This document shows, piece by piece, positions 57,501-64,000 of a stretch of DNA of 64,000 nt; position 1 is the first letter of the stretch; each line of letters opens with the position of its first letter. Made by a program: the position numbers and the translations under genes. Below the pieces are notes generated by a model, which did not search any database, had not been told where the DNA came from, and saw nothing but the letters and a program-made list of their open reading frames with translations. Source of the DNA: Ornithinimicrobium cavernae (GTDB taxonomy: Bacteria; Actinomycetota; Actinomycetes; Actinomycetales; Dermatophilaceae); contig NZ_QDDJ01000011.1 of assembly GCF_003121625.1 (NCBI RefSeq), forward strand, positions 1-64,000, written 5' to 3'.

Positions 57501-57609
57501 CATCAGCACCAAGACGGTCAGCGTGCACGTGTCCAACATCCTGGCCAAGCTCGGTGCCAACGGTCGGACCGAGGCTGCCGCGCTGGCCCGGGACCGCGGG
57601 CTGCTCTGA
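54562..57609 (+). CDS. large ATP-binding LuxR-family regulator (LAL type)
   Basis: The 1,015-residue protein has an AAA/NACHT-like ATPase at the N-terminus (Walker A [9 protein letters not shown] about residue 42, Walker B [12 protein letters not shown]), a long helical TPR-like middle, and a C-terminal LuxR helix-turn-helix ([45 protein letters not shown]). LAL regulators activate carbon or secondary-metabolite genes, but no such target lies near. A Gly/Pro repeat sits between Walker A and B. ATG 54562, ATG 54565 and GTG 54550 are all possible starts. Confidence 0.9.
   Translation: [1015 protein letters not shown]
54970..55032 (+). repeat. three 21-bp repeats in the LuxR-type gene
   Basis: Three 21-bp units (54970, 54991, 55012) encode [14 protein letters not shown] and GPGGGSG. 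The second and third are identical. The array preserves the frame and forms a flexible insert in the ATPase domain, and is a likely site of copy-number change. Confidence 0.8.
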
Positions 57610-57672
57610 GCACGGAGCAGGTGCCAGGTCCCCGCCGCCCTGCAGCAGCGACTCCCGGCCGGGAGATCGGTG

Positions 57673-58563
57673 TCAGTCGCCGGTGGTGAACCTGGCCCGC
57701 TTGACCAGCTGCGGGTCCGGCGGCAGCACCACGCTGTGGTCCTTGTCGGCGTAGTCGAACTGACCCAGGAAGGAGCGCATCGCGTTGAGGCGGGCACGCT
57801 TCTTGTCGTTGCTCTTGATCGTGGTCCACGGCGCGTGGTCGGAGTCCGTGCGGCGGAACATCTCCTCCTTGGCCGCGGTGTAGGACTCCCACTTGTCCAA
57901 CGACTCCAGGTCCATCGGGGAGAGCTTCCAGCGGCGCACCGGGTCGAGCTGGCGGATGGCGAAGCGCGTGCGCTGCTCGGACTGGGTCACCGAGAACCAG
58001 AACTTCGTGAGGTGGGTGCCGCTGTCGGCGATCATCTGCTCGAACACCGGCGCCTGCCCCATGAACGTCTCGTACTCGTCGTCGGTGCAGAAGCCCATCA
58101 CCCGCTCGACGCCGGCGCGGTTGTACCAGGACCGGTCGAACAGGACGATCTCACCGGCCGTCGGCAGGTGCTCGACGTACCGCTGGAAGTACCACTGGCC
58201 ACGCTCCTTCTCGGTGGGTTTGGTGAGCGCGACCACGCGTGCGCCACGTGGGTTCAGGTGCTCCATGAACCGCTTGATCGCCCCGCCCTTACCGGCCGCG
58301 TCCCGCCCCTCGAAGACGATGACGGCGCGCTTGCCGATGTCCTTGAGCCAGTACTGGAACTTCAGCAGCTCGACCTGGAGCAGCCACTTCTCCACCTCGT
58401 AGTAGCTACGTGACAGGCGGCTGTCGTACGGGTAGTCCTCCCGCCACGTGTCCACCGCGCGCCCGTCCGGGGCGATCAGGTCCGGGTCGGAGCCGTGGTC
58501 GTCGCGCACGGTGTAACCCTCTGCGCGCAGGCGGTCGATGTACTCACGTAGCTGTTGCTGCAC
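57673..58563 (-). CDS. ppk2: polyphosphate kinase 2
   Basis: PPK2 phosphorylates nucleoside diphosphates with polyphosphate. The 296-residue protein has Walker A FEGRDAAGKGGAIKRF (about residues 90-105), the lid region ALTKPTEKERGQWYFQRYVEHLP, Walker B IVLFDRSWYNRAGVERVMGF and a C-terminal WTTIKSNDKKRARLN. The single-domain size fits class I enzymes. GTG 58563 was chosen for its TACCCT box 6 nt upstream. Confidence 0.93.
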   Translation of the reverse strand: MQQQLREYIDRLRAEGYTVRDDHGSDPDLIAPDGRAVDTWREDYPYDSRLSRSYYEVEKWLLQVELLKFQYWLKDIGKRAVIVFEGRDAAGKGGAIKRFMEHLNPRGARVVALTKPTEKERGQWYFQRYVEHLPTAGEIVLFDRSWYNRAGVERVMGFCTDDEYETFMGQAPVFEQMIADSGTHLTKFWFSVTQSEQRTRFAIRQLDPVRRWKLSPMDLESLDKWESYTAAKEEMFRRTDSDHAPWTTIKSNDKKRARLNAMRSFLGQFDYADKDHSVVLPPDPQLVKRARFTTGD

Positions 58564-58569
58564 GCGGGC

Positions 58570-58575
58570 AGGGTA
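58570..58575 (-). promoter_or_regulatory. -10 box of ppk2
   Basis: TACCCT ends 6 nt before GTG 58563; the longer frame upstream would cross this box. Confidence 0.45.
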
Positions 58576-58653
58576 GAAGACCTCGGTGAACGGCGGGCGA
58601 CGGCACCGTTTCGAAAGCGTCTGGCAACCGCTCCGCACCTGAGACAATGGGGT

Positions 58654-59919
58654 ATGCCGTCAGCACAGCCAGTGGGTCAGCCCGTGCCCGTGGACGGTCG
58701 GCTCCCGGAGGGTGCGACCGCCGGAGTGGGGGAGCGGCCTCTCGGCATCTACGTGCACGTCCCCTTCTGCCGGGTGCGGTGCGGCTACTGCGATTTCAAC
58801 ACCTACACCGTGCCGGAGCTGGGCGGTCACGGCGCCACCGTCGACACCTACGCCGACGCGGCGCTGGCCGAGCTGCGGCTGGCGCGTGCGGTCCTGGAGG
58901 ACGGCCGCGGCGAGGAGCCGCACAGCACCGGGCGAGCGGGCGCTGTGGTCCCGGCGGTCAGCACCGTCTTCGTGGGAGGCGGCACACCCACGATGCTCCC
59001 GCCGCGCGACCTGGTCCGGGTGCTGGACGGCATCCGCGAGGAGTTCGGCCTGGTCCCTGACGCGGAGGTGACGACCGAGGCCAACCCGGACACGATCACT
59101 CCGGCCGTGGCCGAGGAGCTGGCTGCTGGGGGCTTCACCCGGGTGAGCCTGGGCATGCAGTCGGCCGTGCCACACGTCCTGGCGACGCTGGACCGCACCC
59201 ACGACCCGGCCAACGTGCGCACGGCGGTCTCCGCCGTGCGGGGTGCGGGGATGCAGGTGAGCCTCGATCTCATCTACGGCACGCCGGGGGAGTCCCTGGA
59301 GGACTGGCGGGCCAGCCTGGACGCGGTCGTGGCGCTGGAGCCGGACCACGTCTCTGCCTACGCGCTCGTGGTCGAGGAGGGGACCCGGTTGGCGACCCAG
59401 GTGCGGCGCGGCCTGGTGACGATGCCGGACGACGATGACGAGGCGGACAAGTACGAGCTGGCCGACCGGTTGCTCAGCGGCGCCGGCTACGGCTGGTACG
59501 AGATCAGCAACTGGGCCCGGGCCGAGCACAACCGCTGTCTGCACAACGTCAACTACTGGCGCGGGGCGGACTGGTGGGGTATCGGCCCGGGCGCGCACAG
59601 CCACGTCGGCGGCGTGCGGTGGTGGAATGTGAAACACCCTGCGCCGTATGCCGATCGGGTCGCCTCAGGTGTCTCCCCCGGTGCCGGCCGCGAGGTCCTC
59701 ACCCCGACCCAGCGCCACGACGAGGAGGTCCTGCTGGGGGTCCGTCTGGTCGAGGGCCTGGACCTGGGGCTCATCGAGGGGGCGGGCCGTGCGACGGTCG
59801 CCGGCCTGATCGCCGACGGCCTGGTCGACGGCCGCGCCGCGTTGCGGGGCAGGGCGGTCCTCACCGTGCGCGGGCGGCTCCTGGCCGACACGGTCGTGCA
59901 CCGCCTTCTCGCCAGCTGA
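58654..59919 (+). CDS. hemW: HemW, radical SAM heme chaperone
   Basis: The 421-residue protein is HemW-like: YVHVPFCRVRCGYCDFNTYT gives the radical SAM CxxxCxxC cluster (about residues 34-41), then FVGGGTPTMLPP, EANPDTIT, RVSLGMQSAVPHVLATLDRTH and LDLIYGTPGES. HemW inserts heme rather than acting as coproporphyrinogen oxidase. The actinobacterial form has a Gly/Glu insertion near residue 90. The TGA stop coincides with the first bases of the repeat element downstream. Confidence 0.93.
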   Translation: MPSAQPVGQPVPVDGRLPEGATAGVGERPLGIYVHVPFCRVRCGYCDFNTYTVPELGGHGATVDTYADAALAELRLARAVLEDGRGEEPHSTGRAGAVVPAVSTVFVGGGTPTMLPPRDLVRVLDGIREEFGLVPDAEVTTEANPDTITPAVAEELAAGGFTRVSLGMQSAVPHVLATLDRTHDPANVRTAVSAVRGAGMQVSLDLIYGTPGESLEDWRASLDAVVALEPDHVSAYALVVEEGTRLATQVRRGLVTMPDDDDEADKYELADRLLSGAGYGWYEISNWARAEHNRCLHNVNYWRGADWWGIGPGAHSHVGGVRWWNVKHPAPYADRVASGVSPGAGREVLTPTQRHDEEVLLGVRLVEGLDLGLIEGAGRATVAGLIADGLVDGRAALRGRAVLTVRGRLLADTVVHRLLAS

Positions 59920-60048
59920 CCCATTTTTGGGGAGAGTGGGAACGCTCGTCGCCAATTCTTGGGGAGAGTAGGAACGCTCGTCGCCCATTTTTGGGGAGAG
60001 TGGGAACGCTCGTCGCCCATCGTGAGGGACGATCGGAACAACCGGTCG
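59920..60048 (+). repeat. array A: three 32-bp repeats plus a decayed copy
   Basis: Units at 59920, 59952 and 59984 share CCCATTTTTGGGGAGAG and GGGAACGCTCGTCG; the second differs at a few positions. A fourth unit (60016-60048) keeps CCCAT, GATCGGAAC and GGTCG but has lost the T-run. Units are directly adjacent with no spacers. Confidence 0.9.
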
Positions 60049-60091
60049 CTCCGGGCGCGAGTGCTCTCATCCTCCCCGCAGTGATGCACGA

Positions 60092-60342
60092 GGCGGTCCG
60101 ATCCTCCCCAAAATCACGCTGCAGGCGGTCCGATCCTCCCCAAAATCACGCTGCAGGCGGTCCGATCCTCCCCAAAATCACGCTGCAGGCGGTCCGATCC
60201 TCCCCAAAATCACGCTGCAGGCGGTCCGATCCTCCCCAAAATCACGCTGCAGGCGGTCCGATCCTCCCCAAAATCACGCTGCAGGCGGTCCGATCCTCCC
60301 CAAAATCACGCTGCAGGCGGTCCGATCCTCCCCAAGAATGGG
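60092..60342 (-). repeat. array B: seven identical 32-bp repeats plus a part copy
   Basis: Seven copies (starts 60092, 60124, 60156, 60188, 60220, 60252, 60284) appear identical. An eighth (60316-60342) runs into the end of the DUF4870 gene. On the minus strand each unit reads GATTTTGGGGAGGATCGGAC then CGCCTGCAGCGT. The GGGGAG core is shared with array A in the opposite orientation. Identity across copies points to recent expansion or gene conversion. Confidence 0.92.
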
Positions 60343-60828
60343 TCAGGAGAGGACCGGCAGCTGGAACGGGTAGGTGTAGACCTGTCCCTTCGAGGCAAGC
60401 CAGGCGCCGCGCAGGTGCGCGTAGAGGGCGACCAGGAACACGATGATCCAGATGACGACGGCGACCGGGATCAGGATGATCGTGAGGAAGCAGATCCAGC
60501 CGATCACCGTCATCACCCAGAACGACAGGTTGAAGTTGAAGGCGCCCGCGGCGGCCTGGCGCACGGCAGGGCTGCTGTCCTTCTTGAACAGCCACACCAG
60601 CAGCGGACCGAGGATGGTCAGCCAGCCGGCGCTGACGATCATGGCGATCGGGGCCGACAGGTGCGCGAGGATCATCCAGGTGCGCTCCTCGCCCTCGGGC
60701 CGGCGCTGGTAGGCCTGCTGAGGCTGACCGGCATACGGCTGCTGAGGCTGACCGGCATACGGCTGCTGGGAGGGGTCTGAGGGCGGCGGTGGGGGCTGGC
60801 CCGGCTGCCACTGCGGGTTGTCGGTCAT
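60343..60828 (-). CDS. DUF4870 membrane protein
   Basis: The 161-residue protein has a Pro/Gln-rich N-terminus with repeated QPYAGQP (about residues 22-40), then three to four transmembrane helices. It includes the DUF4870 pattern RTWMILAHLSAPIAMIVSAGWLTILGPLLVWLFKKDSSPAVRQAAAGAFNFNLSFW. The function is unknown. It starts 1 nt after the DUF3097 stop, so the two form an operon. Confidence 0.88.
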   Translation of the reverse strand: MTDNPQWQPGQPPPPPSDPSQQPYAGQPQQPYAGQPQQAYQRRPEGEERTWMILAHLSAPIAMIVSAGWLTILGPLLVWLFKKDSSPAVRQAAAGAFNFNLSFWVMTVIGWICFLTIILIPVAVVIWIIVFLVALYAHLRGAWLASKGQVYTYPFQLPVLS

Positions 60829-60829
60829 G

Positions 60830-61708
60830 TCAGTCCTCCTGGGGGACGGTGACGAAGTCGATCAGTTCCTCGACACTGGCCAGCAGCGAGGGTTCGAGGT
60901 CACTGTAGGAACGCACGGTGGCCAGGATCTGTTTCCATCCTCGCGCAACATCGGCCTGCGTGCTGTGTGCGAGACCGAGCTCGGCCAGGACGGACTGCTT
61001 CCACGGCCGCCCCCGCTCGATGACCGGCCAGGCGTCGAGGCCGAGCCGTGCCGGACGGACGGACTGCCACACGTCGACATAGGGGTGGCCGAGGATCCGC
61101 ACCCACCGCGACTGCGGGAGCTTCTCAGCGGCACGGACGATCCGGTCCTCCTTGGTGCCCGGCACCAGGTGGTCCACGAGCACGCCCATCCGCCGCTCCC
61201 GGGTGGGCGCGAAGTCACGGATCACCGCGGACAGGTCGTCCACGCCCTCGAGGAGCTCGACGACGACCCCCTCGACGCGGAGGTCGTCGCCCCAGATCTT
61301 CTCGACGAGCTCGGCGTCGTGACGACCCTCGACGAAGATGCGGGAGCCCGCGGCGACCTTGGCGGGGGAGTGCGCCACCGCGCGGGAGCCGCTGGCCGTG
61401 CGCGACGTTCTCGCCCGGGCCTCGGCCAGGGCCTGGTGCGCCGCCGCCGTCGGGGCGGTCAGCACGACCGGTCTGCCGTCGAGCAGGAACCCGGGCCCCA
61501 GGGGGAAGCCCCTCGTGCGCCCACGGCGGTCCTCCAGATGGACCACGTGCATACCGCCGGCCTTCTCGACCCGGACGACTGCCCCGACAAAGCCGGTCTG
61601 CACGTCCTCGACGACCAGACCGTGCTCGGCCTCCGTGGCGACGGCGCGTCCGCCGCGCGGGGCGCGCCAGTCGCCGGACAGGACATCGGTGCCGTATCGA
61701 TCGCTCAC
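60830..61708 (-). CDS. DUF3097 family protein
   Basis: The 292-residue protein has an N-terminal beta-rich part (VVEDVQTGFVGAVVRVEKAGGMHVVHLEDRRGRTRGFPLGPGFLLDGRPV) and a C-terminal TOPRIM-like part with IFVEGRHDAELVEKIWGDDLRVEGVVVELLEG and VLVDHLVPGTKEDRI. It is a conserved actinobacterial family, usually near hrcA-dnaJ. The acidic residues suggest metal-dependent nucleic-acid work, but this is inference. The GTG start has TAGGCT 6 nt upstream. Confidence 0.9.
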   Translation of the reverse strand: MSDRYGTDVLSGDWRAPRGGRAVATEAEHGLVVEDVQTGFVGAVVRVEKAGGMHVVHLEDRRGRTRGFPLGPGFLLDGRPVVLTAPTAAAHQALAEARARTSRTASGSRAVAHSPAKVAAGSRIFVEGRHDAELVEKIWGDDLRVEGVVVELLEGVDDLSAVIRDFAPTRERRMGVLVDHLVPGTKEDRIVRAAEKLPQSRWVRILGHPYVDVWQSVRPARLGLDAWPVIERGRPWKQSVLAELGLAHSTQADVARGWKQILATVRSYSDLEPSLLASVEELIDFVTVPQED

Positions 61709-61714
61709 CGGACC

Positions 61715-61720
61715 AGCCTA
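61715..61720 (-). promoter_or_regulatory. -10 box of the DUF3097-DUF4870 operon
   Basis: TAGGCT ends 6 nt before GTG 61708 on the minus strand. Confidence 0.45.
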
Positions 61721-61827
61721 GGAAGCGCTGCTCCCCGGAGCCGGCAGACCCGCCGGGCCGTCAGATCATCGGGTTCCCGATGCACGTCCGGCGGACAGGA
61801 GCGACACGACACGCCGGTGTCCGCCAA

Positions 61828-61884
61828 AGTTTCTGAAGTTTTTTGCGCGGACCCCTTGCGCTTGTCAGAGAAGGGGGCTAGAAC
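61828..61884 (+). promoter_or_regulatory. strong stable-RNA-like promoter
   Basis: An A/T-rich UP-like tract (AAAGTTTCTGAAGTTTTTT, about 61826-61844) precedes TTGCGC (61856-61861), a 17-nt spacer and TAGAAC (61879-61884). The layout resembles rRNA promoters of actinobacteria. The predicted start is near 61891, with no coding region following for almost 500 nt. Confidence 0.5.
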
Positions 61885-61890
61885 TGTCCT

Positions 61891-62190
61891 ACGCACCTCG
61901 GAGACGAGGCGCTGACCGCAAGGCACCGTCGCGGATTCGCGATCCAGGTTCGTCCTGGTGACCACCACCGGTGATGAGGTGGCGCGAGCCAACCGACTCC
62001 TTGCTGGTCGTTCGGACATCACGCCGGACACACCGTGGGCCCTTCGCAAACTCATACTTTGCGAAGGGCCCACACCTCATCTGTGACGGCTCTGGACAAG
62101 CCGTGGAGTCCCTGCAGGCTCATACCAGGCAGGGCAGCCACATCATTTGTAGCGGCAGTGCCGCCCCCGGTGCCAACCACGGGGGCGGCG
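61891..62190 (+). ncRNA. candidate structured non-coding RNA
   Basis: After the promoter eight stem-loops follow in series: CCTCG-GAGA-CGAGG (61896-61909), TCGCG-GATT-CGCGA (61929-61942), CCAGG-TTCGT-CCTGG (61944-61958), CCACC/GGTGG (61962-61982), a perfect 16-bp stem with loop CTCATAC (62035-62073), ACGGCT/AGCCGT (62086-62104), CCCTGC/GCAGGG (62110-62134) and GCCGCCCCCG/CGGGGGCGGC (62160-62189), the last able to terminate. It does not match tmRNA, RNase P, SRP or rRNA. That it is transcribed is inferred. Confidence 0.45.
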
Positions 62191-62294
62191 TGTCGCCAAA
62201 CTCACACCACCTCAGGTCCGCGTGACCGGCGCGCAACCGGGCCCCACTGCCCCGGGCTGTGCCCGACGAGGACGCCCGATCGTCGGCGACCACG
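62191..62294. other. intergenic region before the hrcA promoter
   Basis: This region contains CAAACTCACACC, related to CTCATAC in the big hairpin loop and CTCATACC near 62120. Nothing else is recognised. Confidence 0.3.
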
Positions 62295-62325
62295 TAGACT
62301 GGCACTCGGGCCAATAGAGTGCTAG
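62295..62325 (+). promoter_or_regulatory. hrcA-dnaJ promoter with CIRCE operator
   Basis: TAGACT (62295-62300) is a -10 box. The CIRCE element CTGGCACTC, nine bases, GAGTGCTAG (62299-62325) overlaps its end and the expected transcription start, with one mismatch between arms. HrcA should bind here and repress its own operon until heat shock. Confidence 0.85.
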
Positions 62326-62380
62326 AGGTGGCGGCGAGGGCCGTCACCGCGCTGGGCGTGGTGGAGGAGGTGACCCCCAG

Positions 62381-63409
62381 ATGAGCAACGATGACCGACG
62401 GCTGGAGGTGCTCCGCGCCATCGTGCAGGACTACGTGCAGACCTCAGAACCCGTGGGGTCCAAGTCGCTGCTGGAGCGGCACCACCTCGGCGTCTCCGCC
62501 GCAACCGTGCGCAACGACATGGCCGTGCTCGAGGAGGAGGGGCTCATCGCGGCCCCCCACACGAGCGCAGGGCGGATCCCGACCGACGCCGGTTACCGCG
62601 TCTTCGTGGACCGCCTGGCCACCATCAAGCCGATGACCCGGGCCGAGCGCCGGGCGATCGAGGAGTTCCTGGCCGGCGCCGTCGACCTGGATGACGTCGT
62701 GGGCCGCTCCGTGCGCCTCCTCGCCTCGTTGACCAACCAGGTCGCGGTGATGCAGTACCCCTCCCTGTCGCGCTCGACGGTCCGGCACGTGGAGCTCGTC
62801 GCGATCGGTGGGTCGCGGCTGATGGTGGTGCTGATCGTCAACACGGGCCGCGTGGAGCAGCGCGTGGTCGAGGTCGACCGTGAGATGACCGGGCTGGCCG
62901 GCGAGCAGACCATCCAGGACATCCGCGCGATGCTCAACGCCGAGGCCGCCGGCCGGCCCCTGCCCGAGGTGCAGGGGCGACTCAAGGCCGCGATGGGCAC
63001 CGTGTCCGAGGCGGACCGTGGGGTGGCCGAGGCCGTTGTCGATTCGCTCGGCGACGCCCTGCTGGCGCAGACTGAGGAGCGCGTGGTCCTGGCCGGCACC
63101 GCCAACCTGGCCCGCGTGGTCACCGACTTCCCGCGCTCCATCGGGCCCGTGCTGGAGGCCCTGGAAGAACATGTGGTCCTCCTGAAGTTGATGTCCAGCA
63201 TGAGCACCCTCATCGACGACGACGCCGTTGCGGTGAGCATCGGCGCCGAGAACCCGTATGAGGGGTTCCGCTCGACGTCCGTCGTGGCGACCACCTACGG
63301 GGCCGCCGGCGGCCTGGGGGTCGTCGGGCCGACGCGGATGGACTACCCGACGACGATGGCGTCCGTGCGGGCTGTGGCGCACTACGTGTCCGAGATCCTG
63401 GACAGCTAG
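62381..63409 (+). CDS. hrcA: heat-inducible transcription repressor HrcA
   Basis: HrcA is the CIRCE-binding repressor. The 342-residue protein has the winged-helix N-terminus ([71 protein letters not shown]) and the GAF-like dimerisation domain ending [38 protein letters not shown] lies 9 nt before the ATG. dnaJ follows after 11 bp. Confidence 0.97.
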   Translation: MSNDDRRLEVLRAIVQDYVQTSEPVGSKSLLERHHLGVSAATVRNDMAVLEEEGLIAAPHTSAGRIPTDAGYRVFVDRLATIKPMTRAERRAIEEFLAGAVDLDDVVGRSVRLLASLTNQVAVMQYPSLSRSTVRHVELVAIGGSRLMVVLIVNTGRVEQRVVEVDREMTGLAGEQTIQDIRAMLNAEAAGRPLPEVQGRLKAAMGTVSEADRGVAEAVVDSLGDALLAQTEERVVLAGTANLARVVTDFPRSIGPVLEALEEHVVLLKLMSSMSTLIDDDAVAVSIGAENPYEGFRSTSVVATTYGAAGGLGVVGPTRMDYPTTMASVRAVAHYVSEILDS

Positions 63410-63420
63410 AGAGGTATTGA

Positions 63421-64000
63421 GTGAACGACTACTACGCCGATCTCGGCGTGTCCCGCGAAGCCACCGCCCAGGAGATCAAGCGGGCGTACCACCGCCAGGC
63501 GCGCAAGCTGCACCCTGACGTGAACCCGGGACCCGAGGCGGAGGCCGAGTTCAAGAAGGTGAGCCAGGCCTACGACGTGCTGTCCGACTCCACCAAGCGT
63601 GCGGCCTATGACCGGGGCCAGGACCCGTATGCCGGGGCGAACCAGAACTTCGGCCAGGGGTTCAGCTTCACCGACATCATGGACGCCTTCTTCGGTGGGG
63701 CCGCCGCCGGGGGACGTGGCCCCCGCTCGCGCACGCAGCGCGGGCAGGACGCGCTGGTGCGCCTCGACATCGACCTGCGGACCGCGGTCTTCGGCGGTCA
63801 GGAGACCGTCGTGATCGACACCGCGACCCGCTGTGCCACGTGCACCGGCTCCGGGAGCCAGCCGGGCACGGGCACGCGTGTCTGCACCACCTGCGCGGGG
63901 CGTGGTGAGGTCCAGTCCGTGCAGCGGTCCTTCCTCGGCCAGGTGATGACCACCCGGCCGTGCCCGGAGTGCCGCGGCTTCGGTGAGCTCATCGAGCAGC
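63421..64000 (+). CDS. dnaJ: chaperone DnaJ (3' end beyond window)
   Basis: The GTG at 63421 starts NDYYADLGVSREATAQEIKRAYHRQARKLHPDVNPG, the J domain with HPD (about residues 32-34). A short Gly/Phe region and the zinc-finger region follow (CATCTGSG, then CTTCAGRG and CPECRGFG, three of the four CxxCxGxG motifs before the window ends). It is the second gene of the HrcA-controlled operon, typical of DnaJ2 next to hrcA. No ribosome binding site is strong; coupling to hrcA is likely. Confidence 0.96.
   Translation, partial: MNDYYADLGVSREATAQEIKRAYHRQARKLHPDVNPGPEAEAEFKKVSQAYDVLSDSTKRAAYDRGQDPYAGANQNFGQGFSFTDIMDAFFGGAAAGGRGPRSRTQRGQDALVRLDIDLRTAVFGGQETVVIDTATRCATCTGSGSQPGTGTRVCTTCAGRGEVQSVQRSFLGQVMTTRPCPECRGFGELIEQ

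Larger units (their letters stand above)
59917..60345. repeat. 429-bp element with terminal inverted repeats
   Basis: The element is bounded by TGACCCATTTTTGGGGAG (59917-59934) and its inverse, 17 of 18 bases matching (60328-60345). The outer TGA/TCA are the stop codons of hemW (plus strand) and the DUF4870 gene (minus strand). It holds two repeat arrays facing each other. No ORF inside it makes sense, because a 32-bp period shifts the frame each copy. Confidence 0.8.

Noticed and set aside
60092-60342. CRISPR array
   Set aside because: The 32-bp units are directly adjacent and identical, with no unique spacers and no cas genes nearby.
59574-60446. A 290-codon frame running through the repeat arrays
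   Set aside because: The 32-bp period changes the translated phase in every copy; it has no ribosome binding site and overlaps hemW in another frame.
61891-62190. Known RNA (tmRNA, RNase P RNA, SRP RNA)
   Set aside because: None of the conserved tmRNA ends or tRNA-like domain, RNase P core words or SRP tetraloop helix were found.
61889-62325. Short protein genes in the gap before hrcA on either strand
   Set aside because: The frames run through hairpins, lack ribosome binding sites and would encode palindromic peptides produced by the inverted repeat.

Overview
The window is chromosomal DNA of a very GC-rich Gram-positive bacterium of the Actinomycetota. Many genes start with GTG. The gene orders proS / DUF4439 / rimP-nusA-ylxR-infB-rbfA-truB-ribF, TIGR03960 radical SAM + DUF2344 / rne / rplU-rpmA-obg-proB-proA, nadD-rsfS-phosphatase, lepA-hemW-DUF3097-hrcA-dnaJ, and the isolated tRNA-Ala are those of Micrococcales. 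An Intrasporangiaceae- or Ornithinimicrobiaceae-like member is my best guess; the family is inferred, not shown. No integrase, transposase, phage gene or CRISPR array is visible.

Layout. 1-12.3 kb: the first codons of an unknown gene, an esterase, proS with a HAD hydrolase and a TSUP exporter, a CapA-like lipoprotein, a DUF255 thioredoxin-fold protein, an A-type Fe-S carrier, a secreted unknown, a DUF1206 membrane protein, and a small operon (DUF4439 lipoprotein, APH(6)-like kinase). 12.4-21.5 kb: the translation/ribosome-maturation cluster rimP-nusA-ylxR-infB-rbfA-truB-ribF, followed by rodA. 21.5-31.2 kb: an acyl-CoA ligase, small membrane proteins, the TIGR03960 radical SAM protein, an opposite-strand block (MFS, serA, serC), then the DUF2344 partner. 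31.4-39.6 kb: RNase E/G, L21, L27, Obg, and the proline pathway proB/proA. 39.7-45.5 kb: an SGNH lipase, methyltransferase, GT2, the nadD-rsfS-phosphatase operon, tRNA-Ala and an AEC carrier. 45.6-49.3 kb: mgtE and a tightly coupled alkylation-repair operon (ECF sigma factor, Ogt, Ada-like/Tag fusion). 49.4-64 kb: MFS, PemK-like protein, lepA, trmB, a large LuxR-type ATPase regulator, ppk2, hemW, DUF4870/DUF3097, and the heat-shock pair hrcA-dnaJ behind a CIRCE operator.

Regulation. A -10 hexamer of form TANNNT lies exactly 6-7 nt before the start codon of about a dozen genes without a Shine-Dalgarno, so leaderless transcription is widespread. It fixes several start codons. Longer leaders with hairpins precede proS, infB, rne and rplU.

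The most unusual stretches are non-coding. First, a 429-bp element between hemW and the DUF4870 gene has near-perfect 18-bp terminal inverted repeats whose outer three bases are both genes' stop codons; it contains two facing arrays of 32-bp tandem repeats, one with seven identical copies. Second, a roughly 300-nt tract between the DUF3097 gene and hrcA carries a stable-RNA-like promoter followed by eight stem-loops, one with a perfect 16-bp stem; it looks like an undescribed structured RNA. Third, the repair operon encodes a Tag glycosylase that has lost most of its zinc ligands and is fused to an Ada-like cysteine domain lacking the methyl-acceptor position.
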